From Bacteriovoracaceae bacterium UBA3083 (lineage in GTDB: Bacteria; Bdellovibrionota; Bacteriovoracia; Bacteriovoracales; Bacteriovoracaceae), in contig DFBJ01000012.1 of assembly GCA_002366565.1 (NCBI GenBank), positions 1 to 64,000 of the forward strand: 64,000 nucleotides of DNA, written 5' to 3'. The translations under genes were made by a program, and so were the position numbers. Positions 25,901-33,421 of this stretch are shown here, in pieces. How positions within the stretch are numbered: position 1 is the first letter of the stretch; each line of letters starts with the position of its first letter. The notes below the pieces were generated by a model, which did no database searches, was not told where the DNA came from, and worked only from the letters and a program-made list of their open reading frames with translations.

Positions 25901-26003
25901 GATAGTTTTTCTTTTCTGGTGGAATAAAGTCATTAGTATATGACTTCATTAATTGTTCTTTTGAGTGGCTCTCTGTGCTTTTGTTTATTATTGGAAGCTT
26001 CAT
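22947..26003 (-). CDS. Aminotransferase-GNAT-aminotransferase-like fusion protein
   Basis: Three domains in 1018 residues. Residues 1-450 are a class III aminotransferase with NSGAEANEIALGY, HDEVQTGFHLG and PLP lysine K321/K322 in CAKKAQVGLV. This last motif and PAGAKTLRFRLN resemble L-lysine 6-aminotransferases. Residues 515-680 are a GNAT acetyltransferase with VDSTVGKELQGKGVGRYL. Residues about 740-1018 repeat the aminotransferase layout (KGHYFGEGSFLSRS, WIEPLLQ, FNETASSFF), but DEV became NET and the PLP lysine position reads FLGGQAGL, so this half should be catalytically dead. Its start has taaggcgga. It couples to the C45 gene by one-base overlap. Confidence 0.8.
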   Translation of the reverse strand: MKLPIINKSTESHSKEQLMKSYTNDFIPPEKKNYLTDLKSSTGPYLAITDENNETKYLMDAASQIATLGLGFSPSVFFGAGQFLDSWTNDANSNEFKTIRRAFNSTLKRKLNWENLDTTICNSGAEANEIALGYCYKQRVNPSANKVLAFEGSFHGRMMITLSSTWNKVKREPFEWPGHETIYCTFPELDTDQIMTSSPKQWKSTWASASVAEVNIPEEWKKDAQINKEVNSLLEVRESLQKGEVFAILVEPMQCEGGDRYSSSRFNEALILLAHSFNVPVIHDEVQTGFHLGREFFWHREFNLTNDIGEQIAPDYVVCAKKAQVGLVLSQKNQNKKEQFQVSSVIRGYLHAVALDQSQDIIHNLESVSRELLKKLCTKYPNKITRPRANGMAFAFELPDAETTTEFISKRFDHGLLYYPAGAKTLRFRLNTSFTKEDIEYLFNRIDVMADEIFNDNKTTEITSIETKDRSNKSIYDWQELLLLTKLKLFNGEKIVKDDFLETVSELFKKTSGYNLIQIDKDNFSQWKDEVHQMQLNIYEPTRQTDIEEFEQCALDEKGVAVAVVEDKKLLAMSFSSPLKLNPLQRGVRNDPDFENPNALYMVDSTVGKELQGKGVGRYLKYALTAIAMIDGIERINGRNRDRMAASMLNINLSLGAHEIMYMTEDYPDFEKYRDVLYYSCPTTFSKDSLILSDAINSPLGSKDLTGEFISEQLPYLVNKVCLSNFVSPRFLKDLDKLKNLLPESLQHAYTTSGQSECVDKLAKSIWFNQKEKTNHMITFKGHYFGEGSFLSRSLSSSDDKFFNVTHLDHPTEENIDLIAKELEEILSTTKTMAVWIEPLLQNTMQKVSKDVLKKVMEVAKKFDTKVIFNETASSFFRYSGDYFFTSNDKGLTPDAALTFLGGQAGLCFMKEENFLAKPLMLISTWDGDEFSFANSTKAIENMTENLDQYFQTRLDFTNKLTSILEQYQVSEMEIENGCGYFIGNISLQLQRYFIMEGNKYIVNPSFSAMKEFLKEDV

Positions 26004-26027
26004 TGTGTCCGCCTTAGATAAATTTTT

Positions 26028-27017
26028 CTATGTTGATTCTTCGATTATTGATTTTAGAAATAGTGAGAACTTAGTTCCATCGTTTTCCATCATTTTTGGA
26101 AACATTGAAATGGGAGTCATTCCTGGAAAAGTGTTGATTTCATTTAGATAAATATCACCTTGTGGTGTGTAGAAAAAGTCTATTCTCGATAAGTGTCTTA
26201 GTTTTAAACCTTTGAAGGCCTTTTTAGAAAACTCTCTTATCGATTTAATTGTATCTGGTGATAGATTTTTTGCTTCTATATCTGTTTGAGTTTTACTTTC
26301 TGATGAGTACTTTTGATCAAAGTCATAAAAGCCGTCAGGACAAATGATTTCCCCTGGTACAGTTACTTTTATTTCATTGTTATAGTTGTATGCGCTAACT
26401 TCTAGCTCTCTTGCAGTGATAGTTTTTTCAATCAAAACATAGTCTGAAAACTTAAAAGCATCTGTGATTACTTTAGTCACATCATCTTTATTTACTACAT
26501 GGTAGCATCCTACTGATGAGCCCTGGCTCGCGGCCTTGACATATATGTCTTGGTGCTCATCAAAGAATGATAGGGCATTAGACATAGACTCTGAGCTTTC
26601 ATCTGAAAGGTATATGTACGGTGTATTTGGTATTCCTAGAGTATCTAGCCAAAGTTTTGTTGTTACTTTATTAAAACATGTTTGGCTTGGCTCTGGAGTA
26701 CAACCCAAGTAAGGAAGATGCATTAACTCAAATATAGATTGGATAATACCATTCTCTCCAGGAGGTCCATGAATGCAAGGTATAGCAAAGTCGAGAGTAT
26801 GAGTCTTGTCTGTGCTAGGGTAGTAGAGTTCACCAGCTTTTCTAAGCTCACATAATAAACCGTTCTGATCTACTCTATCACCGTTATGCTTTATCTCTAC
26901 TTTGAATACATTATATAACTTTAAGCTTTCTAGTTCATTATATATGTAATCAGCAGAGCGAAGTGAGATATCATGCTCACTTCCGCCACCGCCACAAAGA
27001 AGAAGAATATTCTTCAT
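26028..27017 (-). CDS. D-alanine--D-alanine ligase (or related ATP-grasp dipeptide ligase)
   Basis: 329 residues with the Ddl layout: GGGGSEHDISLRSA at the N-terminus, IHGPPGENGIIQSIFEL, VKAASQGSSVG (ATP lid), EKTITARELEV, and the metal site RIDFFYTPQGDIYLNEINTFPG. Ddl makes D-Ala-D-Ala for peptidoglycan. The gene is not with mur genes here but starts on the last base of the thrS stop and precedes the large aminotransferase fusion by 24 bases, so a different dipeptide product is conceivable. If the genome has another ddl beside murC/ftsQ, this copy would be the specialised one. Confidence 0.82.
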   Translation of the reverse strand: MKNILLLCGGGGSEHDISLRSADYIYNELESLKLYNVFKVEIKHNGDRVDQNGLLCELRKAGELYYPSTDKTHTLDFAIPCIHGPPGENGIIQSIFELMHLPYLGCTPEPSQTCFNKVTTKLWLDTLGIPNTPYIYLSDESSESMSNALSFFDEHQDIYVKAASQGSSVGCYHVVNKDDVTKVITDAFKFSDYVLIEKTITARELEVSAYNYNNEIKVTVPGEIICPDGFYDFDQKYSSESKTQTDIEAKNLSPDTIKSIREFSKKAFKGLKLRHLSRIDFFYTPQGDIYLNEINTFPGMTPISMFPKMMENDGTKFSLFLKSIIEEST

Positions 27018-28771
27018 TACTTTTGTCTCAGACTTGCAGGAACAAACTCTGCATCAAGCTGAGTGAAAAGTGTTTTTAACTCGTCTATTGTCATAGACTC
27101 TGTTTTCTTTTCACCGTATTTTCTTAGTGAGACACTATTGTTTTCCATCTCTCTATCTCCAATTACTATCATAAATGGAGCTTTTGATTTTTGGATCTGT
27201 CTTGTTTTATAACCCATTGACTCATTTCTGTTATCAACTTTTACACGTAGACCCATATTGAAAAGTTCACGTTGAAGGTTGTTTGCAAAATCAAGGTGGA
27301 AGTCATTGTTTACTGGAACGATAACTGCTTGTTCTGGTGCTAACCAGAATGGGAATGCTCCAGCTACGTGTTCAAGGTATACTCCAAAGAATCTTTCTAA
27401 TGACCCTAGTAGTGCTCTATGAATAACAACTGGTTTCTCTTCATTACCTTCGGCATTTGTATAGTGTAGTCCAAATCTTTCTGGAAGTTGGAAGTCTAGT
27501 TGAATAGTTCCTAGTTGATAATATCTACCAAGAGCATCTGCAATCTCTACATCAATCTTAGGTCCGTAGAATGCACCGTCACCTTCTTTAATGAAGTATT
27601 CGTGACCACTTTTCTTAAGAGCTTCTTCTAAAGCATTCTCTGCTTTATCCCATGTCGCATCGTCACCTGATTTCTTTGCAGGACGAGTTGAAAGGTTTAC
27701 TTTTATTCCTGTGAATCCAAAATGCTCATAACAAGTAAAGAACATATCCATAAGTTGAGTGATCTCATTTTGAATACCGTCTATATCTATAAAGATATGT
27801 GCATCATCTTGGCAGAAAGTTCTAACTCTAGTTAGACCTGTTACAGCTCCAGCTTTTTCATATCTGTGTAGACGTCCAAAGTCTGCATATCTCATTGGTA
27901 AGTCTCTATAAGAGTACTTGTAGTGCTTAAACATAAGCATGTGACATGGACAGTTCATTGGCTTTACTGCGTATTCTCTTTCATCAATTTTAGAGAAATA
28001 CATATTCTCTTTATAGTGCTCGTAGTGTCCACTAGTGTGCCAAAGATCAGAATCAAGGATTTGAGGAGTAATTACTTCTTGGTAATCATATACTCTGTAT
28101 ATCTCTCTCATAAATTCAATAAGCTTATTGTATACAAATGCACCTTTAGGCATAAAGAATGGAGATGCAGGTGCAACAGAGTTAAAGTGGAAAAGCTCTA
28201 GGTCTTTCCCAAGCTTTCTATGATCACGTTTTTTAGCTTCTTCAAGGAAGTTTAAGTGTGCTTTTAGAAGTTTTCTGTCATCAAAACATGCAGCATAAAC
28301 TCTTTGAAGCATTTTATTATTTTCATCACCACGCCAATAGGCACCAGCAATACTTAGTAGCTTGAAATATTTTGGTAGCTGCCCAGTTCTCTCAACGTGT
28401 GGACCTCTACATAAGTCAATGAACTCACCTTGTTGGTAGCAAGATATTTCAGCGTCATCATCAAAGCTATTGATTAGATCTTGCTTAAGTTCATCTTTTT
28501 TATCTGCAAAGAAGCTTAGAGCTTCTGAACGTGTCATTACCTTTTTTTCAATATTTAGATTTTCTTTGATGAGTTTTTGCATTTCTGCTTCGATTTTTTC
28601 TAAATCTTCATCAACTAATCTATGATCCATATCGACATCATAGTAGAAACCATTCTCTATAACTGGACCAATACCAAATTGAATATGGGTGTCCGGAAAC
28701 ACTCTTGAGATGGCCTGGGCCATTAAGTGGGCTGTAGAGTGTCTAATTGTATCAAGTTCAAATTTGGCCAT
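27017..28771 (-). CDS. thrS: Threonyl-tRNA synthetase without TGS domain
   Basis: 584 residues, about 55-60 shorter than most bacterial ThrRS. The missing part is the N-terminal TGS domain, since the protein starts in the editing domain (IRHSTAHLMAQAI with the zinc/editing histidines H11 and H15, and DLCRGPHV). The class II core follows (MNCPCHML with the zinc cysteine, RTFCQDDAHIF, VIHRALLGSLERFFG) and the anticodon domain ends it. An in-frame TAA lies two codons before the ATG, so no upstream extension is possible. It leads a run of metabolic genes on the minus strand. Confidence 0.95.
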   Translation of the reverse strand: MAKFELDTIRHSTAHLMAQAISRVFPDTHIQFGIGPVIENGFYYDVDMDHRLVDEDLEKIEAEMQKLIKENLNIEKKVMTRSEALSFFADKKDELKQDLINSFDDDAEISCYQQGEFIDLCRGPHVERTGQLPKYFKLLSIAGAYWRGDENNKMLQRVYAACFDDRKLLKAHLNFLEEAKKRDHRKLGKDLELFHFNSVAPASPFFMPKGAFVYNKLIEFMREIYRVYDYQEVITPQILDSDLWHTSGHYEHYKENMYFSKIDEREYAVKPMNCPCHMLMFKHYKYSYRDLPMRYADFGRLHRYEKAGAVTGLTRVRTFCQDDAHIFIDIDGIQNEITQLMDMFFTCYEHFGFTGIKVNLSTRPAKKSGDDATWDKAENALEEALKKSGHEYFIKEGDGAFYGPKIDVEIADALGRYYQLGTIQLDFQLPERFGLHYTNAEGNEEKPVVIHRALLGSLERFFGVYLEHVAGAFPFWLAPEQAVIVPVNNDFHLDFANNLQRELFNMGLRVKVDNRNESMGYKTRQIQKSKAPFMIVIGDREMENNSVSLRKYGEKKTESMTIDELKTLFTQLDAEFVPASLRQK

Positions 28772-28891
28772 GAGTTAAAGCTCCGAAATTACTTTATATA
28801 AATGTTTTGTAATAATTGGACACTTTAGCAATGAGAATTCCATTAATCAATGAGTTAGAGATAGAAATATTACATGTTTTTCATCTAGCTT

Positions 28892-28919
28892 TTGACATGA
28901 AGCGCTAAATAGTGATATG
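28892..28919 (+). promoter_or_regulatory. Candidate promoter for the TPR/winged-helix gene
   Basis: A perfect TTGACA (28892-28897) with tgatat/gatatg 15-16 bases further on, in the 227-base divergent gap between thrS and the regulator gene. The -10 match is modest. Confidence 0.3.
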
Positions 28920-28998
28920 AACTTGCAAGCTGACTTCTTAAGTGCTTGAATAGGCTGCGCAATTTACCAAGGTTATAACCATTTTCGGGGAATGAACT

Positions 28999-30273
28999 AT
29001 GATGAACGACAATTTAGAGATGAGTACAAGGTCTGCAGAGGCTGACACATCCATCGCTTTTTATGAGTTCAATGATCAATATATGCCAACTGAAGATTCA
29101 CTCTCTAAGAGAGAAGTTGGAAGAGCTTTCTACCAATTAGGTAAACTTCACTATGATAAATCAGATTTAGAAGCAGCAGAAGAGAACTTCCTTAAGTCTC
29201 TTAAGTGTGCTGAAAGACCAAGAGATATATTTTCTATTTTCAAAATTCTTGGTTTCTTAATTAGAATTTCTTCTGAAAAACTAGATGATGAGAAGGCTTC
29301 GGCTTACATCGCTCACGCTGAAGAACTTGTTGAAGATTTAACAAAAGTATTAGGAAGCCTAAACTCTGAGTACTTCTACAATGTAGGGATCGTTAAGAAT
29401 TACGGTGGAAACTTCGAAGAAGCGTTTGAGAACTTTCAATTCGCATATAAAAAATCTAAAGAAGAGAATGAGCCAGATATCCTTGCTAAGACACTTCTTG
29501 CGCTATCTAATAATTGTTACAATAGAAAAGACTATAAAGGTGCACTTGATTATCTTGGGCAGCTTAACCAATTACTTGCAATCATCAAGAAAGATTATTT
29601 GAGTGGAGCAATGTTCTTGTTCTCTGCAAAGGTCTACTTAGAGGTTGAAGACTTCGAAAACTCTCTTAAATTCTTTAAGCTTGCTAATGAGACTCTTCAA
29701 ACAAAGAAGTGTTGGAACCTTTTCGGTTACATTCTACTTGGTAAAGGGAATGTATATAAGAACATGGGTGACTTTGACAGGGCCCTTGAGTACTTCAACC
29801 TAGCTAATGAATCTATAGATCCTTCAGTGTTTAAGAGATTATCTAATCTTCTAAAGACTGAAATCGAAGAAGTGAATGACTCTAGTGTTGATTTATACTT
29901 AGATAGAAACAATAGAAAAATTAAAGAAAGAAGCCTCGGAACTATCGACTTTAAGCATCGTTTCGTTCTTCTAGAAATTTTATTTCTTCTTGCTAAGAAC
30001 CCAGGTGAGTATTACGACAAGGAACAACTTGCAAAATCAATCTGGAAAGATGAGTACAACCCACTTATTCACGATAAATTAATTTACACTAGTGTATCTA
30101 GACTTAGAAAACTGATTGAGCCAAAAAGCACAAAAGGTGAGAAGAGAAAGTACATTATTCGTGGAAAAGATGGTTATACATTCAACCCGACTGCAAAGAT
30201 TAGATTCCATATGGAAACTAGAAACGTTGACGATAAAACTATTGCTAACGTTGAGCTGAGTTCTCCTGTATAA
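28999..30273 (+). CDS. TPR protein with C-terminal OmpR-type winged helix
   Basis: 424 residues. Residues about 40-290 hold consecutive TPR-like helix pairs (AFYQLGKLHYDKSDLEAAEENFLKS-type, NVGIVKNYGGNFEEAFENF, GNVYKNMGDFDRALEYFNLA). Residues about 300-400 form a winged helix of the PhoB/OmpR kind (FVLLEILFLLAKNPGEYYDKEQLAKSIW, SVSRLRKLIEP, IIRGKDGYTFNP). TPRs sensing a protein or peptide and a DNA-binding head make a one-component transcription regulator likely. There is no receiver domain. Start ATG 28999 or 29002. The next gene starts seven bases later. Confidence 0.82.
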   Translation: MMNDNLEMSTRSAEADTSIAFYEFNDQYMPTEDSLSKREVGRAFYQLGKLHYDKSDLEAAEENFLKSLKCAERPRDIFSIFKILGFLIRISSEKLDDEKASAYIAHAEELVEDLTKVLGSLNSEYFYNVGIVKNYGGNFEEAFENFQFAYKKSKEENEPDILAKTLLALSNNCYNRKDYKGALDYLGQLNQLLAIIKKDYLSGAMFLFSAKVYLEVEDFENSLKFFKLANETLQTKKCWNLFGYILLGKGNVYKNMGDFDRALEYFNLANESIDPSVFKRLSNLLKTEIEEVNDSSVDLYLDRNNRKIKERSLGTIDFKHRFVLLEILFLLAKNPGEYYDKEQLAKSIWKDEYNPLIHDKLIYTSVSRLRKLIEPKSTKGEKRKYIIRGKDGYTFNPTAKIRFHMETRNVDDKTIANVELSSPV

Positions 30274-30280
30274 TAAACTT

Positions 30281-30826
30281 ATGAAGTTTATTATATCATT
30301 TCTTATTTTATTCTTTGGGCCACTTACGTTGGCCCAAAAAGTTTCTGATACTGCTGTTTTCAAAATTGAAGAGCAGGTCTTTTATCTTACAGATATTAAT
30401 AAATTCCTGGGGACACTCGAGACCTTTAGGTGTGTAGGTTCAAAAAGCTATCTAATACAAAGTTTAGAACTCTCTACTTCCGATTATGAAACTCTTCCAG
30501 ATTTTGTATCAGACCATAGTGTTTTAAGTAGACGGCAAGACCAGTTACAGAAGATATTACTTCTAAATAAAATTCTCATATATTCATCATCTTTAAATGT
30601 TGAGGTTAAAGAGAAAGAGCTAATAGATATAGGCTTCAACAAATGTAACAAGTCTAAAAAATTAACAAATATAATGAAGCTCTTTATAAAGAGTGAGTTC
30701 TTACTTAGGGATCGTTTCTTACGTCAAAGGCGTGCTGTAGAGTTAGATGCTCACTTGCTTGAGAAAATGAAAATTTTCTACTCTGGTATCAATAGAAGAA
30801 TCTCTTCTCAGGTTTATTTCTTGTGA
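30281..30826 (+). CDS. Exported protein of unknown function
   Basis: 181 residues with a signal peptide (FIISFLILFFGPLTLA). The opening of the mature part (VFKIEEQVFYLTDINKFL) faintly recalls the N-domain of SurA-type chaperones, but no PPIase domain is present, so this is not a firm match. It lies seven bases after the TPR/winged-helix gene and overlaps rimI by four bases, so it is expressed with both. Confidence 0.6.
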   Translation: MKFIISFLILFFGPLTLAQKVSDTAVFKIEEQVFYLTDINKFLGTLETFRCVGSKSYLIQSLELSTSDYETLPDFVSDHSVLSRRQDQLQKILLLNKILIYSSSLNVEVKEKELIDIGFNKCNKSKKLTNIMKLFIKSEFLLRDRFLRQRRAVELDAHLLEKMKIFYSGINRRISSQVYFL

Positions 30827-31266
30827 TTATAAAATCAAATCTATTGAAGGATATAAGTCCTACAGATCTAGACTTAATAAAAAAAATTGATAACGACCAT
30901 TTTCCTTTCCCGTGGAAGGAGACTAATTGGCATAATTCTGCTGAAAATAGTAATTATTTATGTTTTTATGATCCTAAGTGTCGTGGTTTTGCGATATATC
31001 TTTTGAGTCCTTTAGAGAAATTAGCTCATCTATTAAAAGTGGTTACCTCTCCAGAATCCAGAGGTATGGGCATTGCAGCATCAATTCTTAATGCTTCATA
31101 TAGTCATTTCAGGATGTTAGGTGTAGAGCGGTGTATGCTCGAGGTTGAGGTATCCAATACCTCCGCAATTGGCCTATATTTGAAGCAAGGCTATAATAAG
31201 ATTCATTTACAGAAAAAATTCTATTCAAATGGAGCTGATGCTCATATAATGGAAAAGCACTTATAA
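30823..31266 (+). CDS. rimI: GNAT acetyltransferase, RimI-like
   Basis: 147 residues starting with GTG. The GNAT core shows LLKVVTSPESRGMGIAASIL (acetyl-CoA loop RGMGIA) and MLEVEVSNTSAIGLYLKQGYN, with the YLKQGY ending typical of RimI, the N-terminal alanine acetyltransferase of ribosomal protein S18. The early FPFPWKETNW segment also fits RimI. Substrate is inferred from similarity. Confidence 0.75.
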   Translation: MIIKSNLLKDISPTDLDLIKKIDNDHFPFPWKETNWHNSAENSNYLCFYDPKCRGFAIYLLSPLEKLAHLLKVVTSPESRGMGIAASILNASYSHFRMLGVERCMLEVEVSNTSAIGLYLKQGYNKIHLQKKFYSNGADAHIMEKHL

Positions 31267-31381
31267 AGGTTTCAAAATTTGCCAAATGCTTGGAATCCTG
31301 ATATTAAGTAATTAGATTTCAATTGATATTTAAATAAATCTCGATTGTTAATCTATGGTTTCAATTTAATTTATGAAACTA

Positions 31382-31406
31382 GGGAAGATTTAATCTTCCC
31401 TTTTTT
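31382..31406 (+). terminator. Terminator before rimP
   Basis: GGGAAGA (31382-31388), a five-base loop, TCTTCCC (31394-31400), then six T residues. It separates the rimI transcript from the rimP-nusA operon. Confidence 0.88.
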
Positions 31407-31435
31407 ATTGCTGCAAGTTTATTTGCATATATATA

Positions 31436-31963
31436 GTGAGCAAAATGGTTTTAAAGTCAGAGAGTACAGGTGTTGAAAAGAAGTTCTACGAACTATGTTC
31501 GAAGCTTTGTGCTGAATTAAATTTAGAAATATATGATCTTGATTACTTAAAAGGGTCACATACTCTTAGAGTATTCATCATGGACCCTGCGACTAAAACA
31601 GCAGTTATAGAAGACTGTTCAAGGCTTGATAGAGCGTTAACTCCTTTCATTGAGGAAGAAGAGTGGATGCCTAGCGAGTTAACTCTTGAAGTTTCTTCGC
31701 CAGGAATGTTTAGACATTTATCTAGTGTTAAGCATTTTGAAATGTCTATTGATCAAGATATTCAATTTTCTGTAATGGCCAGATTAGTTAGTGAGAAATT
31801 TCCAGGTCTTCCTAAATCACTTCAGGGTGAGAGAAAGATCATTGGAAAGTTAAAGTCTGTAGACTCAGAGGGAATCTGTGTTATTGCAAACGATTTTGAA
31901 TTAAATTTAAAGTACGAAGAAATAAAAAAAGCGAACTTAGAACCTGCTCTAGATTTAGAATAG
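31436..31963 (+). CDS. rimP: Ribosome maturation factor RimP
   Basis: RimP assists early 30S assembly. The 175 residues show the family pattern: KKFYELCSKLCAELNLEIYDLDYLKG, LRVFIMDP, DCSRLDRALTPFIEEE and LEVSSPGMFRHLSSVKHFE. Start is GTG 31436 or ATG 31445; neither has a good ribosome site. It is first in the classical order rimP-nusA-infB-rbfA-truB. Confidence 0.93.
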   Translation: MSKMVLKSESTGVEKKFYELCSKLCAELNLEIYDLDYLKGSHTLRVFIMDPATKTAVIEDCSRLDRALTPFIEEEEWMPSELTLEVSSPGMFRHLSSVKHFEMSIDQDIQFSVMARLVSEKFPGLPKSLQGERKIIGKLKSVDSEGICVIANDFELNLKYEEIKKANLEPALDLE

Positions 31964-31990
31964 GGCGCGTAAAGCAAAAGGAAGGTAAAA

Positions 31991-33394
31991 ATGTTTTCTG
32001 AACTAGGTAGGGTAATTGAAACTCTCGGTAAAGAAAGAGGGATTGAAAAAGATATCGTTATAAAAGCGGTAGAACAAGCTTTCTTAGTTACTGCTAGAAA
32101 AAAGTACGGGATTCAAGGCGAATACGAAACAAGATATAACGATGGTGACGATGATATCGAAATCTATCAATATAAGAATGTTGTAGAAGAAGTGAGAGAT
32201 ACTATTGTTGAGATCACTTTAGCAGAAGCGAAAGAGTTAGATGAAGATGTAGAGATTGGTGACCAAATTGGTATCAAAATTGAAAATCCTAATTTCTCTA
32301 GAGTTGATGTTCAAACTGCACGTCAAATTATCTTTCAAAAAGTAAGAGATGCAGAGAGAGAGATTCTTTTTGCAGAGTTCAAGCACAAAGAGAACGAGCT
32401 TGTTACTGGTATTGCTAGAAGATACGAAAGAGGAAACATTGTAGTTGATCTTGGAAAGGCAGATGCTGTTCTTTCTAGAAGAGAAGTTATCCCAGGTGAG
32501 AATTTCAAGCCAGGTGATAGAATACAAGCTTTCTTAACTGAAGTTGTTATGACAAACAGAGGACCTGAGATTCGTTTATCAAGAACGTCTCCAATGTTCT
32601 TAGTTAAGTTATTTGAACTTGAAGTTCCAGAAATTCAAGACGGAACAATTGAAATCAAATCTGCTGCTAGAGAGCCAGGGCAAAGAGCAAAAATTGCTGT
32701 TATCTCTGTAGATAAAGATATTGATCCAGTTGGTGCTTGTGTTGGTATGAAAGGTTCAAGAGTTCAGAACGTTGTTAACGAGCTTCAAGGTGAAAAAATT
32801 GATATCGTTAAATGGTCTGACGATGTTGAGACATTTGCAAGAGCTGCTCTTGCTCCATCTGAAATTACAAATATTCAAATTGATCACTCTGACCACACTA
32901 TGGATGTAGTTGTTGAAGAAGATCAGTTATCACTTGCTATTGGTAGAAGAGGACAAAACGTTCGTCTTGCTGCAATGTTAAGTGGATATAAAATTAATAT
33001 CATTTCTAAAACTAAGCTTCAGGAAAGAATTCAAAAATCTGTTGCTAACCTTATTCAAATTGCATCAATTACTGATACACTTGCACAGGTTATGGTTCAA
33101 AATGGTATTCAAGCAATTGGTGATATTGCAGCGGCTGAAGCAAGTGACCTTGCTGAGCTTCTAGAAGTTGATGAAGCACAAGCTTCAACAATTATAGCTG
33201 ATACAATCGCGGCAATTGATGCTGGTGAAATTCAATTCCAAGCTGATGAAGAAGAGGAGCTTGTTTCTGCTTCTGCTGTTCCGGCTTACCATGGAATTAT
33301 TAATAAAGAACAATCTGATGATGAATCACAAGATAAGTTCTCTGATGCTGAAAGAAGACTCCGTGAAGAGTTAGCAGCATTTAAACTGAAGTAA
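31991..33394 (+). CDS. nusA: Transcription termination/antitermination protein NusA
   Basis: NusA binds RNA polymerase and nascent RNA, and influences pausing, termination and antitermination. The 467 residues contain an N-terminal polymerase-binding domain, an S1 domain (about 135-200; ELVTGIARRYERGNIVVDLG), and two KH domains (VGACVGMKGSRVQNVVNELQGEKID and LSLAIGRRGQNVRLAAMLSG). The C-terminal region has a helix-hairpin-like repeat (GIQAIGDIAAAEASDLAELL) and an acidic end. Ribosome site GGAAGG. It lies 27 bases after rimP and 27 before infB. Confidence 0.97.
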   Translation: MFSELGRVIETLGKERGIEKDIVIKAVEQAFLVTARKKYGIQGEYETRYNDGDDDIEIYQYKNVVEEVRDTIVEITLAEAKELDEDVEIGDQIGIKIENPNFSRVDVQTARQIIFQKVRDAEREILFAEFKHKENELVTGIARRYERGNIVVDLGKADAVLSRREVIPGENFKPGDRIQAFLTEVVMTNRGPEIRLSRTSPMFLVKLFELEVPEIQDGTIEIKSAAREPGQRAKIAVISVDKDIDPVGACVGMKGSRVQNVVNELQGEKIDIVKWSDDVETFARAALAPSEITNIQIDHSDHTMDVVVEEDQLSLAIGRRGQNVRLAAMLSGYKINIISKTKLQERIQKSVANLIQIASITDTLAQVMVQNGIQAIGDIAAAEASDLAELLEVDEAQASTIIADTIAAIDAGEIQFQADEEEELVSASAVPAYHGIINKEQSDDESQDKFSDAERRLREELAAFKLK

Positions 33395-33421
33395 GAAGAA
33401 ACTGGATAGGGAGTCCACATA

